From UBA6049 sp965662345 (GTDB lineage: Bacteria > Bacteroidota > Bacteroidia > Flavobacteriales_G > Salibacteraceae): a stretch of DNA of 64,000 nt. The stretch covers positions 1 to 64,000 of the forward strand of contig CBFIHE010000002.1 of NCBI GenBank assembly GCA_965662345.1, in the 5' to 3' direction. Numbering within the stretch: position 1 is the stretch's first letter; each line of letters starts with the position of its first letter. A program made the position numbers and the translations under genes. The notes under the pieces were generated by a model. The model worked only from the letters and a program-made list of their open reading frames with translations. It ran no database searches and was not told where the DNA came from. This document shows, piece after piece, positions 51,889-61,741 of the stretch.

Positions 51889-53463
51889 TTAATCTACATT
51901 ATCGTGTAAAAAGGAGTTGTTAGAACTTAAGCCACTACGCTTTCCACTCTCTCCTTTTTCTTCTTCACTCAAACTAAACCTTGAGACTTGAGATTCTGAA
52001 GAATGAGGTGTTTCACCTAAATTAATCTGCTTTCTAACGTAGGCGGGTACATTCTCTAAATCAGACATAGCTTGCGGACTTCGCAAACGATTGCTGATTT
52101 CCGTAAGTTTCTTCATTCTGCTTCGGATAATGTTCTGGCTCTCTTCTTGGTTGGGCTGTTCTTGTGGGCGCTCAGCTTTTGGCTCAGCTACTTCTTCTCT
52201 CTTCTCAGGAGTAGGTTCTTGAACTTGCTTTGGCTCTTCTTCTTTAACACGAAGGAAGGGCTCACTAAAGTCCTTTTCTTCAACCTTTGGTTCTTCTTTC
52301 TTTTCTGTACGGTCTGCACTCAAATCAAACTCAATGGTGCTTTGCATAATGGGCTCATCCGGCTTAAGAAAAGGCTGCTCTTGCTTTGGCTCTTCTTTGG
52401 AAGCGGTTGGCTCAACAGGCTTGGTTAATTCCGTCTTTACAGAATCGGTGAGCACACTCACTTTTCTTGCAGGGCGCTCAACCAATGAGTCGGCACCCGT
52501 ATTCGGAGCTTCTTTAAATCCTGTAGCCACTACGGTTACACGAACGCTCTCTCCCAGTGATTCATCTCTTCCGTAACCCCAGATTACATCAGCTTCCATT
52601 CCTGCCTCTTCTTGGATATAATCCGTGATTTCAGCAATCTCATCCATGGTAAGCTCATCATTTCCAAACTCCATATTCAACAATACGTAGCGAGCTCCTT
52701 GGATATCGTTATCATTTAGAAGCGGTGATGCCAATGCCAGCTCTATGGCTTTAATAGCTCTGTCTTCACCCTCTGCCAAGGCAGAACCCATAATGGATAC
52801 ACCACTGTTATTCATTACCGTACGAACATCTTCAAAATCCACATTCACGTGACCTGTTCTGGTAATTAGTTCTGCAATTCCTTTTGCAGCCGTGGTGAGT
52901 ACATTATCCGCTTGAGCAAATGCCTCACCCATGCGAAGGTTTCCGTACATCTCGCGTAGCTTGTCATTGTTAATGATAATCAAACTATCTACATGCTCTC
53001 GAATCGCTTTGATACCAGCTTCAGCCTGATGCTTACGCTTTCTTCCTTCAAAGAAGAAAGGCATGGTAACTATGGCAATGGTTAGAATTCCCATCTCGCG
53101 TGCTGTTTCCGCAATAATAGGAGCTGCACCTGTACCGGTACCTCCACCCATTCCTGCAGTGATAAACAACATACGCGTATTCTTACTCAACTCTTCTCTG
53201 AGTTGGTCTATAGTTTCAATGGCTGCATTCTTACCTACATCTGGAATGGAGCCAGCTCCTCTTCCTTCTGTTAAGCTTGCACCTAATTGCACTTTGTGAG
53301 GAACAGGACTAGCATCTAAAGCCTGTTGATCTGTGTTACAGATAATAAAATCTACACCCGTAATTCCTTCTCCAAACATGTGATTAACGGCATTGGAGCC
53401 TCCGCCACCCACACCCAATACTTTAATTATTGAGGGTGCGTCTTTTGGTAAATCAAATTCCAT
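51889..53463 (-). CDS. ftsZ: Cell division protein FtsZ
   Basis: Tubulin-like GTPase that forms the Z ring. 524 residues, long even for the family. GVGGGGSNAVNHM, the tubulin signature GMGGGTGTGAAP (104-115) and NxDFEDVRTVM are intact. About 320 core residues are followed by a Glu/Pro/Lys-rich linker. The FtsA-binding core-like peptide NVPAYVRKQ is at 471-479, but 45 more residues follow, ending in NSFLHDNVD, the Bacteroidota-type terminus. Last gene of the dcw cluster, 20 nt after ftsA. Confidence 0.97.
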   Translation of the reverse strand: MEFDLPKDAPSIIKVLGVGGGGSNAVNHMFGEGITGVDFIICNTDQQALDASPVPHKVQLGASLTEGRGAGSIPDVGKNAAIETIDQLREELSKNTRMLFITAGMGGGTGTGAAPIIAETAREMGILTIAIVTMPFFFEGRKRKHQAEAGIKAIREHVDSLIIINNDKLREMYGNLRMGEAFAQADNVLTTAAKGIAELITRTGHVNVDFEDVRTVMNNSGVSIMGSALAEGEDRAIKAIELALASPLLNDNDIQGARYVLLNMEFGNDELTMDEIAEITDYIQEEAGMEADVIWGYGRDESLGESVRVTVVATGFKEAPNTGADSLVERPARKVSVLTDSVKTELTKPVEPTASKEEPKQEQPFLKPDEPIMQSTIEFDLSADRTEKKEEPKVEEKDFSEPFLRVKEEEPKQVQEPTPEKREEVAEPKAERPQEQPNQEESQNIIRSRMKKLTEISNRLRSPQAMSDLENVPAYVRKQINLGETPHSSESQVSRFSLSEEEKGESGKRSGLSSNNSFLHDNVD

Positions 53464-53483
53464 AGAGCGATTGTTTTTGCGAT

Positions 53484-54779
53484 TTACTGTTCTAAACTCT
53501 TGTCATCAAAAAATTCTTTCGTTACATCTTTAATGGCTGAGAAAAAGTTTGCCATGCCTAGAGACTTCTTATTCACCTCTTCCTTAACCTCTTCAGATCT
53601 CTCTGCCTTTGTAACTTGCTTATTTCTTTCAAAGCCCTTCAGTATCAAACCAATACCTGTTGAGAAAGACGGGCTTGTAACCTCTTCTGCGCCTTTAACT
53701 AAGTGCTCTGTAGGATATCCGATTCTGGTATCCATGCCAGTCATAAACTCAAATAACTGGGCTACATGTCTAAGTTGAGAACCACCGCCCGTAACAACGA
53801 TACCTGCTATGAGCTTATTCTCATATCCAGAGCTCTTTATCTCATAGAAAACTTGCTCAATAATTTCTTCCATTCTGGCTTGAATAATATGAGCCAGATT
53901 TTGAACAGAAATTTCTTTGGGCTCTCTTCCACGTAACCCTGGAATCACAACCACTTCATTGGTTGCCGTTTCTGAGGCCAATGCACAACCGAATTTCACT
54001 TTAAGCTGCTCCGCTTGCTTTTTTATGATGGTACACCCTTCTTTAATGTCTTCTGTTATGATGTTTCCACCGAATGGAATAACTGCGGTATGGCGTATGA
54101 TTCCTTCTTTGAATATGGCAATATCTGTGGTACCACCACCAATATCTACTAGTACAACACCAGCCTCTTTCTCCTCGCTATTAAGAACACTATCTGCAGA
54201 TGCCAATGGCTCAAGAATCAAGTTATCTACATCTAAGCCAGCCTTTCGAACGCATTTGTAAATATTTCCTGCTGCTGCAACCTGACCTGTTATGATGTGG
54301 AAATTCGCCTCTAACCGCCCACCAGACATACCAATTGGGTCTTGGATTCCAGACTCATTATCTACCGTATATTCTTGCGGAATAACATCAATGATCCGTT
54401 CACCTGGAAGCATTACCAGTTTGTACATGTCATTGATTAACGCATCAATATCTTCTTGTGTAATCTCATCTTCAAAGCTATTGCGCATTTTAACACCCCT
54501 GTGCTGGAGACTCTTAATATGCTGACCCGCAATACCAACGTTTACTACATTTATATCTACGCCTGTTTTTGCCTCTGCTTCAACAACCGCTTTTTCAATG
54601 GCTTGTACGGTAGGGGTAATGTGAGTAACAACCCCTCGGTTAACACCCAGAGATTCTCCCTTACCCATGCCTAGTACTTCTAGCTTGCCATGTTCGTTCT
54701 TTCTACCAACCAATACGGCAATTTTGGTAGTACCGATGTCTAGACCAACTACAATTTTTTCTTCCTTAGTTGTTTCCAT
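53484..54779 (-). CDS. ftsA: Cell division protein FtsA
   Basis: Actin-like membrane tether of FtsZ. Start at the ATG complementary to 54777-54779 (METTKEEKIVVGLDIGTTKIAVLVG); a TTG 24 nt upstream is also in frame. 431 residues. Phosphate-1 loop GLDIGTTKIA, SHS2-like insertion after it, phosphate-2 VVLVDIGGGTTDIAIF, adenosine loop IVVTGGGSQLRHV. The C-terminal region ends in a charged helix (FFSAIKDVTKEFFDDKSLEQ) that can serve as membrane-targeting sequence. It overlaps ftsQ by 14 nt. Confidence 0.95.
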   Translation of the reverse strand: METTKEEKIVVGLDIGTTKIAVLVGRKNEHGKLEVLGMGKGESLGVNRGVVTHITPTVQAIEKAVVEAEAKTGVDINVVNVGIAGQHIKSLQHRGVKMRNSFEDEITQEDIDALINDMYKLVMLPGERIIDVIPQEYTVDNESGIQDPIGMSGGRLEANFHIITGQVAAAGNIYKCVRKAGLDVDNLILEPLASADSVLNSEEKEAGVVLVDIGGGTTDIAIFKEGIIRHTAVIPFGGNIITEDIKEGCTIIKKQAEQLKVKFGCALASETATNEVVVIPGLRGREPKEISVQNLAHIIQARMEEIIEQVFYEIKSSGYENKLIAGIVVTGGGSQLRHVAQLFEFMTGMDTRIGYPTEHLVKGAEEVTSPSFSTGIGLILKGFERNKQVTKAERSEEVKEEVNKKSLGMANFFSAIKDVTKEFFDDKSLEQ

Positions 54780-55581
54780 AATGCGTTCGTTTTGTGCAGA
54801 CAACTTGATTCTTATATTTCAAATTGATTGATGCATAGGAATTCCAACCAATTTTATTTAATCCTTCGATATAAAAAATGCGAAGTGTATTTAACTTATC
54901 CTCTATGGATTGTGCATTACCTATCACAATAACGTGATTACCCACTCGTGGCACCAATTCCAAGTCACCCTCATCGTTAAAAAAAAGTTGTGTGAATTGC
55001 GCGTCCCATAGAGGGTCTTGGTTCACATATGAGAGCACTTTGTACACTTCATTCAATTTCTGGTGAATAGGTTGGTCTAGATCTAAGGAGTCTGGATGGC
55101 TAAAATCTACTTTGTATAATGCGTTATATGCACCATCAATTTCGCCATTCACAACTGGAACTCTAGAGGTATACGACCTGCTCAATGGCATTAACCTTCC
55201 ATCTTCATCTAAGTAAAAACTTTCTCCGCTTTTAGTAAAAATGCGTGCAATAGGAGTACGCTGGTTAATGTTTACGAATACCATACCGTCTGGAGACTTA
55301 AACACTTCGCTTTTCTTAACTGCAGGATACAAATCGAAGAACGACTCTAACTCCCTTACGTTTACATTTTCAACTGTAACAGCATTTACCACATAGCCTT
55401 TATCTGTAACCGCTTGTTTAATCTCTTCTTGTGAAACGAAAAAATTTCCACCCCGGGTATCAACGTTTACATGAACCTCTTGTAGTGCTATGGTATCGAG
55501 TTCTACTTCTGTAAACCCTATAAGCACTAACAGCCCTGCAAAGGCAACCACCCATGTAGCTATGTTGAATACCTTATTCAC
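54766..55581 (-). CDS. ftsQ: Cell division protein FtsQ/DivIB
   Basis: Single-pass divisome protein. 271 residues: N-terminal helix (NIATWVVAFAGLLVLIGF), then a POTRA-like domain (TRGGNFFVSQEEIKQAVTDKGYV) and the FtsQ domain with VKKSEVFKSPDGMVFVNINQRTPIARI. Sequence divergence is typical of Bacteroidota FtsQ; the call rests on topology plus its place between murC and ftsA. It overlaps murC by 8 nt and ftsA by 14 nt. Confidence 0.9.
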   Translation of the reverse strand: MNKVFNIATWVVAFAGLLVLIGFTEVELDTIALQEVHVNVDTRGGNFFVSQEEIKQAVTDKGYVVNAVTVENVNVRELESFFDLYPAVKKSEVFKSPDGMVFVNINQRTPIARIFTKSGESFYLDEDGRLMPLSRSYTSRVPVVNGEIDGAYNALYKVDFSHPDSLDLDQPIHQKLNEVYKVLSYVNQDPLWDAQFTQLFFNDEGDLELVPRVGNHVIVIGNAQSIEDKLNTLRIFYIEGLNKIGWNSYASINLKYKNQVVCTKRTHYGNN

Positions 55582-56908
55582 TACTTAAAGTCATTTTAAG
55601 TGGTTCCACTAACCTATCTATATCGCCCGCTCCCAGACTGAGTAATACATCGTATTTCTTATCTAATATTTGCTTTGTAATGGTCTCCTTTGTTGCCATT
55701 TGCTTCTCTGGGCAGGTAATTTTGTGTAGAAGGTTCTCTGAAGATATTCCAGGTATAGGCTCTTCTCTTGCGGGGTAAATATCTAGTAGCCAAAGAATGT
55801 CTAATCTAGATAGCGATTTGGCAAAGCCCTCTTCAAAATCACGTGTTCTGGAATACAGATGAGGCTGAAAAATTCCAGCCACTCGTTTACCTGGGTAAAA
55901 CTGACGAGCGGCAGCAATAGCGGCATCCAACTCGGTGGGATGATGCGCGTAATCGTCTATATAAACAACCTTATCTGTACGCGTGATTTCTTCAAACCTT
56001 CGCTTTACGCCTTTAAATAAAGTCATTGCTGATGCTACTTTATTAGCATCATGACCCGAAAGAACAGCAAGCCCAAAAGCTGCAATAGCGTTAAGAGCAT
56101 TGTGTTCACCAGGTAATGCCAGCTTGAACTCATAATGTTTACCCATTACAGTTACTTCTACTCGCTGCATGCCCTGCTCTATATGGGTTTCTACTAGTTC
56201 TACATCGGCTTTGCCTCTTCCGTAGGTATACACTTTAGCCGAATTTGGCTTGAGCTTCACATCGGAGTGGATTAATAGAATGTCTTTTACTTGACCTGCA
56301 AATTCTATGAAGCTTGTAGACATGGCTTCACTTGAACCGTATACGTCTAGATGATCTGCCTCTACACCTGTAATAATTGCCGCTTTGGGCGATAATTGAA
56401 GAAACGATCTGTCATACTCATCTGCCTCAACAACCAAGCTGGCAGTATTATCTGCAAAAAGGTAATTGGTGTTGTAATTAGTCATAATACCACCTACAAA
56501 GGCATTTACTTCTCCAAGTACCACATTGAAAATGTGACTAAGCATAGCCGATGTGGTTGTCTTACCGTGAGTACCTGCAACCGCGTACGTACTATGACTT
56601 CTAGAAATAAGCCCCAATAATTCTGCACGCTTGATCATTGAAATTTCCTGTTGGCGGAAATGACTGTATGCCATGTGTGATTGTGGCACTGCGGGCGTGT
56701 AAACGCATATATCATACTCACCTGTAAACGGTGAATCTACGTAAGAAATGACTGCACCTTCTGCCTCAAGAGAAGAGGTAAGTGAACTTCTGGTTTTATC
56801 ATAACCAGAAACTGCTACACCTCTTTTAAGAAAATATCGTGCTAGGGCACTCATACCAATTCCACCGATACCCAAGAAATAAATGCTATGCAGGTCTTCA
56901 ATTTTCAT
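55574..56908 (-). CDS. murC: UDP-N-acetylmuramate-L-alanine ligase
   Basis: First amino-acid ligase of peptidoglycan synthesis. 444 residues. Rossmann start IYFLGIGGIGMSALAR, ATP loop GTHGKTTTSAM near residue 115, VEADEYDRSFL, and YIDDYAHHPTELDAAI. The N-terminal UDP-binding pattern with GIGGIGMS distinguishes MurC from MurD, MurE and MurF. It starts within the last codons of murG (4-nt overlap). Confidence 0.97.
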   Translation of the reverse strand: MKIEDLHSIYFLGIGGIGMSALARYFLKRGVAVSGYDKTRSSLTSSLEAEGAVISYVDSPFTGEYDICVYTPAVPQSHMAYSHFRQQEISMIKRAELLGLISRSHSTYAVAGTHGKTTTSAMLSHIFNVVLGEVNAFVGGIMTNYNTNYLFADNTASLVVEADEYDRSFLQLSPKAAIITGVEADHLDVYGSSEAMSTSFIEFAGQVKDILLIHSDVKLKPNSAKVYTYGRGKADVELVETHIEQGMQRVEVTVMGKHYEFKLALPGEHNALNAIAAFGLAVLSGHDANKVASAMTLFKGVKRRFEEITRTDKVVYIDDYAHHPTELDAAIAAARQFYPGKRVAGIFQPHLYSRTRDFEEGFAKSLSRLDILWLLDIYPAREEPIPGISSENLLHKITCPEKQMATKETITKQILDKKYDVLLSLGAGDIDRLVEPLKMTLSSE

Positions 56909-58008
56909 GCAGTTACGATTCTGAGGGCTTCATCTGCAATTCTTTCAGCAGAATCAGGTATTCCTAATGTTTCAATACTATTAACCAGCTTGTCTTGCTC
57001 TTCACTATCTTCAATTAATTGAATAAGACGAGGGACTAGAGCCGTTTTTGCCTCGGCATCTGCAATATGAATGGCAGCATTCTTATTGACCAACGCCATT
57101 GCATTTTTTGTTTGATGATCTTCAGCAGCATGTGGAAACGGAACCAATATCACTGGTTTTTTAACAAGACTAAGCTCAGACACGGCAATTGCACCCGCTC
57201 TTGAAACCACAACGTCTGCTGCAGCATATGCTAAGTCCATTTCAGCAATAAATTGATGAACACGAACTCCATGCTCTTTGAATTCTACCGCAGCCTCGCT
57301 CGCTTCACTAAAACTAGGCTTACCAGTTTGCCATAGTAGCTGTGCTCCTGCATTCACTATTGACTTGAGTCCACCTTGAATAGCATGATTCACAGACCTA
57401 GCACCTAAACTGCCACCTATAACCAATACCACTAGTTTTTCTGGGTTCAGTTTAAAATGAGAGAATGCTTTTTCTCTTTTGCCAGCAAGCTGTACAATGT
57501 ATTGGCGAACTGGATTACCTGTAAAAATGAGTTTACTTTTTTCAAAGTAACGGTCCATTCCATCGTAAGCCACACAAACTGAATTGGCTCGCTTACCAAG
57601 TATTCTGTTGGTTACACCAGGGAATGAATTTTGTTCTTGCACCAAAGCTGGTACACCAGCAGAAATTGCAGCTCTAAGTGTAGGTCCGCTTGCAAAGCCA
57701 CCCGTACCAATTGCAATATGAGGATTAAAAGAACGGACCAATTTCTTAGCCTTAATCATTGAGGCTAAAAGCTTAAACGGAAAAACAAGGTTTTTTACAG
57801 ATAAACTTCGTTGAATACCTGTAATTGGTAAGCCTTCAATTTTATACCCTGCTGCTGGAACTTTCTCCATCTCCATCTTACCCAACGCACCCACAAAAAG
57901 AAACTCAGCATCTGGTCTTTTTGCTTTAATAGCGTTTGCTATGGCGATGGCCGGAAAGATGTGCCCACCTGTTCCACCTCCACTTATCAATACCTTAAGA
58001 GACTGCAT
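56905..58008 (-). CDS. murG: UDP-N-acetylglucosamine-N-acetylmuramyl-(pentapeptide) pyrophosphoryl-undecaprenol GlcNAc transferase
   Basis: Converts lipid I to lipid II at the inner face of the membrane. Start at the ATG complementary to 58006-58008 (MQSLKVLISGGGTGGH); the longer frame runs into ftsW. 367 residues. GGGTGGHIFPA (lipid/phosphate loop), TGGFASGPTLRAA, VIGGSLGARSVNHA (second Rossmann, UDP-GlcNAc), and SRAGAIAVSELSLVKKPVILVPFPHAAEDHQ. It overlaps ftsW by 14 nt. Confidence 0.97.
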   Translation of the reverse strand: MQSLKVLISGGGTGGHIFPAIAIANAIKAKRPDAEFLFVGALGKMEMEKVPAAGYKIEGLPITGIQRSLSVKNLVFPFKLLASMIKAKKLVRSFNPHIAIGTGGFASGPTLRAAISAGVPALVQEQNSFPGVTNRILGKRANSVCVAYDGMDRYFEKSKLIFTGNPVRQYIVQLAGKREKAFSHFKLNPEKLVVLVIGGSLGARSVNHAIQGGLKSIVNAGAQLLWQTGKPSFSEASEAAVEFKEHGVRVHQFIAEMDLAYAAADVVVSRAGAIAVSELSLVKKPVILVPFPHAAEDHQTKNAMALVNKNAAIHIADAEAKTALVPRLIQLIEDSEEQDKLVNSIETLGIPDSAERIADEALRIVTA

Positions 58009-59173
58009 AATTGCCTCCCTTCCGTTCTTCTGCCTTATTTGCTGCCTGTTCAACTGAGCGGCTCACACTCAAGATAATTCCTAGTGAAATACAGGTAAAC
58101 CAAAGCGATGTTCCTCCCATACTCACCAATGGAAGCGGCTGGCCAGTAACTGGCAAGATATTTACGTTAACCGCCATATTTATGAGTCCTTGGAAGACTA
58201 AAGAAAAGCTCAGCCCCAGCACGAGGTAAGCACCAAAATCGCTATCTACTCGTTGCACTATTTTTATACTTCGGTACAACAAAACCAAGTAAAATAGAAG
58301 CACTACAAAGCCACCCAGCATACCATACTCTTCTAAAACGATGGCATAAATAAAGTCTGAATAAGGGTGTGGTAAGAAATTGCGTTGCGTAGAGTTTCCT
58401 GGACCTTTCCCTACTGCACCCCCAGATGCTATGGCAATCTTAGCTTGCTCTACTTGAAAGTTACCGTCTCTATCACGTTCATCTCCAACAAAACGCTCCA
58501 CACGATTTACCCAAGTGTCTAATCGAGGGAATAATTCTGGTTTGGCTTTTCCTACTAAATACACGAGTCCGAGCGCAGTTAGTGCCGTAGGAACTAGAAC
58601 AGAGATATGACTCAAACGCACACCAGCCATAAACATGAGCATAAGGCAGGAAGTACCCAAAACAGCTGCGGTTGAGAAGTTAGCGGGCAGAATAAGAACA
58701 CAAATCACACCAACAGGAACCAATAATGGCAAAAAGCCTTTATTAAAGTCTTTGAGCCTGTCTTTTCGCACGGCTAAAGACCTTGCAGTAAACATAATAA
58801 GAGCGAGCTTGGCTAAATCTGATGTTTGAAACGATTGATTGATTATTGGTATTACCAACCATCTGCTTGCATTATTGAGGTTGGCACCCATTAAAAGGGT
58901 AAGTAACAACAAGGGTATACTTACCCAAAAGAGGAGCTGGGCTATGCGTGAAAAATACTTGTAGTCAACCTTATGAATCAAATAGATAAAGCCAAAGCCA
59001 GACACAATAAATACACTGTGTTTCAATACATAATAGAGGGTGTTACCGCCTTGGTACTTGTAGGCCAAAGTAACTATGGAACTGTATACCAAAAGAATAG
59101 ATGCCAATGCCATAAACAGCACCACCATCCAAATGGCCTTATCTCCTCCTATGTACTTGAAAACACGTTGCAT
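57995..59173 (-). CDS. ftsW: Septal peptidoglycan glycosyltransferase FtsW (SEDS family)
   Basis: Polytopic membrane polymerase of septal peptidoglycan. 392 residues and about ten helices. Recognisable SEDS stretches: GANLNNASRWLVIP, LAKLALIMF, QVEQAKIAIASGGAVGKGPGNSTQRNFLPHPYSDFIYAIVLEEYG, and INMAVNVNILPVTGQPLPLVSMGGTS. It starts one base inside the murD stop and overlaps murG. Confidence 0.95.
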   Translation of the reverse strand: MQRVFKYIGGDKAIWMVVLFMALASILLVYSSIVTLAYKYQGGNTLYYVLKHSVFIVSGFGFIYLIHKVDYKYFSRIAQLLFWVSIPLLLLTLLMGANLNNASRWLVIPIINQSFQTSDLAKLALIMFTARSLAVRKDRLKDFNKGFLPLLVPVGVICVLILPANFSTAAVLGTSCLMLMFMAGVRLSHISVLVPTALTALGLVYLVGKAKPELFPRLDTWVNRVERFVGDERDRDGNFQVEQAKIAIASGGAVGKGPGNSTQRNFLPHPYSDFIYAIVLEEYGMLGGFVVLLFYLVLLYRSIKIVQRVDSDFGAYLVLGLSFSLVFQGLINMAVNVNILPVTGQPLPLVSMGGTSLWFTCISLGIILSVSRSVEQAANKAEERKGGNYAVS

Positions 59174-60507
59174 TACAATGATCTAACTGCCTCTTTAAAT
59201 TGATTGCCACGATCTTCGTAACTCTCAAACAAATCGAAGCTAGCGCAAGCTGGAGAAAGCAAGACCTTATCTCCTTTTTCAGCCACACGGTATGCTAAAG
59301 CAACAGCTTCAATCATAGAGCTTGCCTCGTATAAATCTTTGTCAAGAGAAGAAAAAGCATCTTTAATTTTTGCATTATCCGTACCTAAAGCAATAATGCA
59401 CTTCGCTTTCTCTTTAACAAGCTCATATAGCTGGGTATAATCATTTCCTTTATCAACACCACCTAAAATCCAAACGGTTGGTGCGTGCATAGACTCAAGC
59501 GCATACCAAGTAGAGTTTACATTGGTTGCTTTTGAATCATTAATGTAGTCTACACCAGACACAGTAGTAACACGTTCTAGGCGATGTTCCACATTTTGAA
59601 AATCACTCATGCAATCACGAATGATTTCTTTTCGAATATCTAAAATACGGCCTGTTATTCCCCCGGCCATGGTGTTGTTGGCATTGTGCCTCCCTTGAAT
59701 TGCAAGCTCGTGTATTGACATAGTCATTTCCTCTTTTATGTTTATTTCAATTGTATCCTCGTTTAAATAAGCTCCATTAGTCTGCGGTGAATGCCAAGAG
59801 AAAGGGTGTAGTTGCGACTTTATTTCTCGTATACTCGTTTCTCTTTGAAGAATGGGGTCATCTGCCCAATAAATGAAGTGATCTTTGGCTGTTTGATTTT
59901 GTACGATGCGGTATTTAGCATCTACATATCGTTGCATTTCGTACCCGTACCTATCCAAATGGTCTTCTGTGATATTGAGTAGGATTGCAATGTCAAACTT
60001 CGTTTCGTGTAAGCAGTCAAGTTGAAAAGAACTCACTTCTAACACCCAGTAATCAAAGTCTGCAGTAACCAGTTGAGCCGCCATGCTCTTCCCGATATTT
60101 CCACCTAAACCAACGTTCAACCCTGCCCCTGAGAGCAAATGGTAAATGAGATTAGTGGTGGTTGTTTTACCGTTAGTACCCGTGATACCGATGAGCTTAC
60201 CCTTAGTATATCTAGAAGCAAATTCTAGCTCATCAATCATAGGAATACGCGCAGCAAGCAACTTTTGAACCACAGGAACTTCAAATGGAATTCCAGGACT
60301 CTTTACTACTTCCGCAGCAGCCAACACCCTACTTTCTTCATGCCCTTCTTCTTCAAAGGCAATACCCGCATGTAAAAGAACTTTCTTGCGCTGGGCACTG
60401 ATTTTTCCGCCATCTGACACAAAAACCGGTACTCCTTTTGATTTAGCTAAGAGAGCTGCGCCAACACCACTCTCACCTGCACCTAATACCACTAACTCTC
60501 CGTTCAC
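59173..60507 (-). CDS. murD: UDP-N-acetylmuramoyl-L-alanine-D-glutamate ligase
   Basis: Adds D-Glu to UDP-MurNAc-L-Ala. 444 residues. VVLGAGESGVGAALLAKSKG at the N-terminus, GITGTNGKTTTTNL ATP loop, VLEVSSFQLD, NITEDHLDRYG (metal/ATP region), VEHRLERV, and DYINDSKATNVNSTWYAL. The start follows the mraY stop directly; the stop overlaps the ftsW start by one base. Confidence 0.97.
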   Translation of the reverse strand: MNGELVVLGAGESGVGAALLAKSKGVPVFVSDGGKISAQRKKVLLHAGIAFEEEGHEESRVLAAAEVVKSPGIPFEVPVVQKLLAARIPMIDELEFASRYTKGKLIGITGTNGKTTTTNLIYHLLSGAGLNVGLGGNIGKSMAAQLVTADFDYWVLEVSSFQLDCLHETKFDIAILLNITEDHLDRYGYEMQRYVDAKYRIVQNQTAKDHFIYWADDPILQRETSIREIKSQLHPFSWHSPQTNGAYLNEDTIEINIKEEMTMSIHELAIQGRHNANNTMAGGITGRILDIRKEIIRDCMSDFQNVEHRLERVTTVSGVDYINDSKATNVNSTWYALESMHAPTVWILGGVDKGNDYTQLYELVKEKAKCIIALGTDNAKIKDAFSSLDKDLYEASSMIEAVALAYRVAEKGDKVLLSPACASFDLFESYEDRGNQFKEAVRSL

Positions 60508-61740
60508 TTAGCGGAGTTTTAGCGTTACGATACTCAGCACTGCCAGCATAATTCCCACAATCCAAAAGCGGGTAACTATCTTAGCTTCGTGCATATTCAT
60601 TTTTTGGAAATGATGGTGAATAGGGGCCATTTTGAACACCCTTCTTCCTTCTCCGTACTTTTTCTTAGTGTACTTGAAGTAGCTCACTTGAATCATCACA
60701 CTTAAGTTTTCAATCAGAAAAACTCCACACAGCATAGGGAGAATCAACTCTTTTCGGATGGCCAGCGCCACTACTGCTATGATTCCGCCAAGAGCCAGTG
60801 AACCCGTGTCTCCCATAAAGACTTGAGCAGGATATGAGTTGTACCACAGAAAGCCAATACAAGCTCCGATGAAAGCTCCAATGAAGATTACCATCTCGCC
60901 TGTATCTGGGATGTACATGATGTTCAAGTAATCGGCAAAAACGTAGTTACCACTTACAAAAGCGAAAATGGCCAAGGCAGAGCCGATGATAGCAGACGTA
61001 CCAGCTGCCAGGCCATCTAAACCATCTGTCATATTCGCTCCGTTACTTACTGCAGTAACCACGATTATCACGATCGGAATGAAAATTAGCCATGTAAAGT
61101 CTGCCAAATCTTCATTCACCCAGGAAAGCAATTCTGAATAGTCAAATTCATTGTTCTTTACAAAAGGAATAGTGGTTTGCGTAGAGCGCTCGCTGCGGTA
61201 AACTATCCCATTTACCACATTATCGGACTCAAGAAGCTCGGCAACCTGTTCTTGAGGGATTTGTTCCTTTACCTGCACATCTTCATGGAAATACAATATG
61301 CTTCCAGCTATGATTCCAATTCCAACCTGACCAATAACCTTAAATTTACCCTTAAGCCCCTCTTTATTTTTCTTAAATACTTTGATGTAGTCATCAATAA
61401 AGCCAATGGCGCCAAGCCAAACGGTTGAAACCAGCATTAGAATCACGTAGATATTATCTAGTCTGGCAAACAATATGGTAGGGATAATAATTGCCGCCAA
61501 AATCATAAGACCACCCATAGTTGGCGTGCCTTGTTTTTGGATTTGCCCTTCAAGCCCTAAGTCGCGCACAATTTCACCCACCTGCTGCTTCTGCAAGTAC
61601 ATTATGATGTACTTGCCAAAGAACATGCTGATGATCAGCGATGTGAATACAGACATGGCTGTGCGAAAAGAGATGTATCTGAATACACCAGCTCCTGGAA
61701 CATCAATTGAATTCAAATATTCGAACAAGTAATAAAGCAT
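60508..61740 (-). CDS. mraY: Phospho-N-acetylmuramoyl-pentapeptide transferase
   Basis: Membrane enzyme that makes lipid I on undecaprenyl phosphate. 410 residues, about 50 longer than E. coli MraY. Motifs: QKQGTPTMGGLMI, IGFIDDYIKVFKKNKEGLKGK (catalytic Asp pair), NGANMTDGLDGLAAG, MGDTGSLALGG, and MAPIHHHFQ near the C-terminus. The extra length is a loop at about residues 152-215 (EDVQVKEQIPQEQ to NEDLADF) between two helices, on the periplasmic side by E. coli topology. Gap to murE is one base. Confidence 0.97.
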   Translation of the reverse strand: MLYYLFEYLNSIDVPGAGVFRYISFRTAMSVFTSLIISMFFGKYIIMYLQKQQVGEIVRDLGLEGQIQKQGTPTMGGLMILAAIIIPTILFARLDNIYVILMLVSTVWLGAIGFIDDYIKVFKKNKEGLKGKFKVIGQVGIGIIAGSILYFHEDVQVKEQIPQEQVAELLESDNVVNGIVYRSERSTQTTIPFVKNNEFDYSELLSWVNEDLADFTWLIFIPIVIIVVTAVSNGANMTDGLDGLAAGTSAIIGSALAIFAFVSGNYVFADYLNIMYIPDTGEMVIFIGAFIGACIGFLWYNSYPAQVFMGDTGSLALGGIIAVVALAIRKELILPMLCGVFLIENLSVMIQVSYFKYTKKKYGEGRRVFKMAPIHHHFQKMNMHEAKIVTRFWIVGIMLAVLSIVTLKLR

Positions 61741-61741
61741 G

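Noticed and set aside
52072..52576. Two overlapping ORFs antisense to the ftsZ linker
   Set aside because: The composition follows from the Glu/Lys-rich linker on the sense strand; no independent support.
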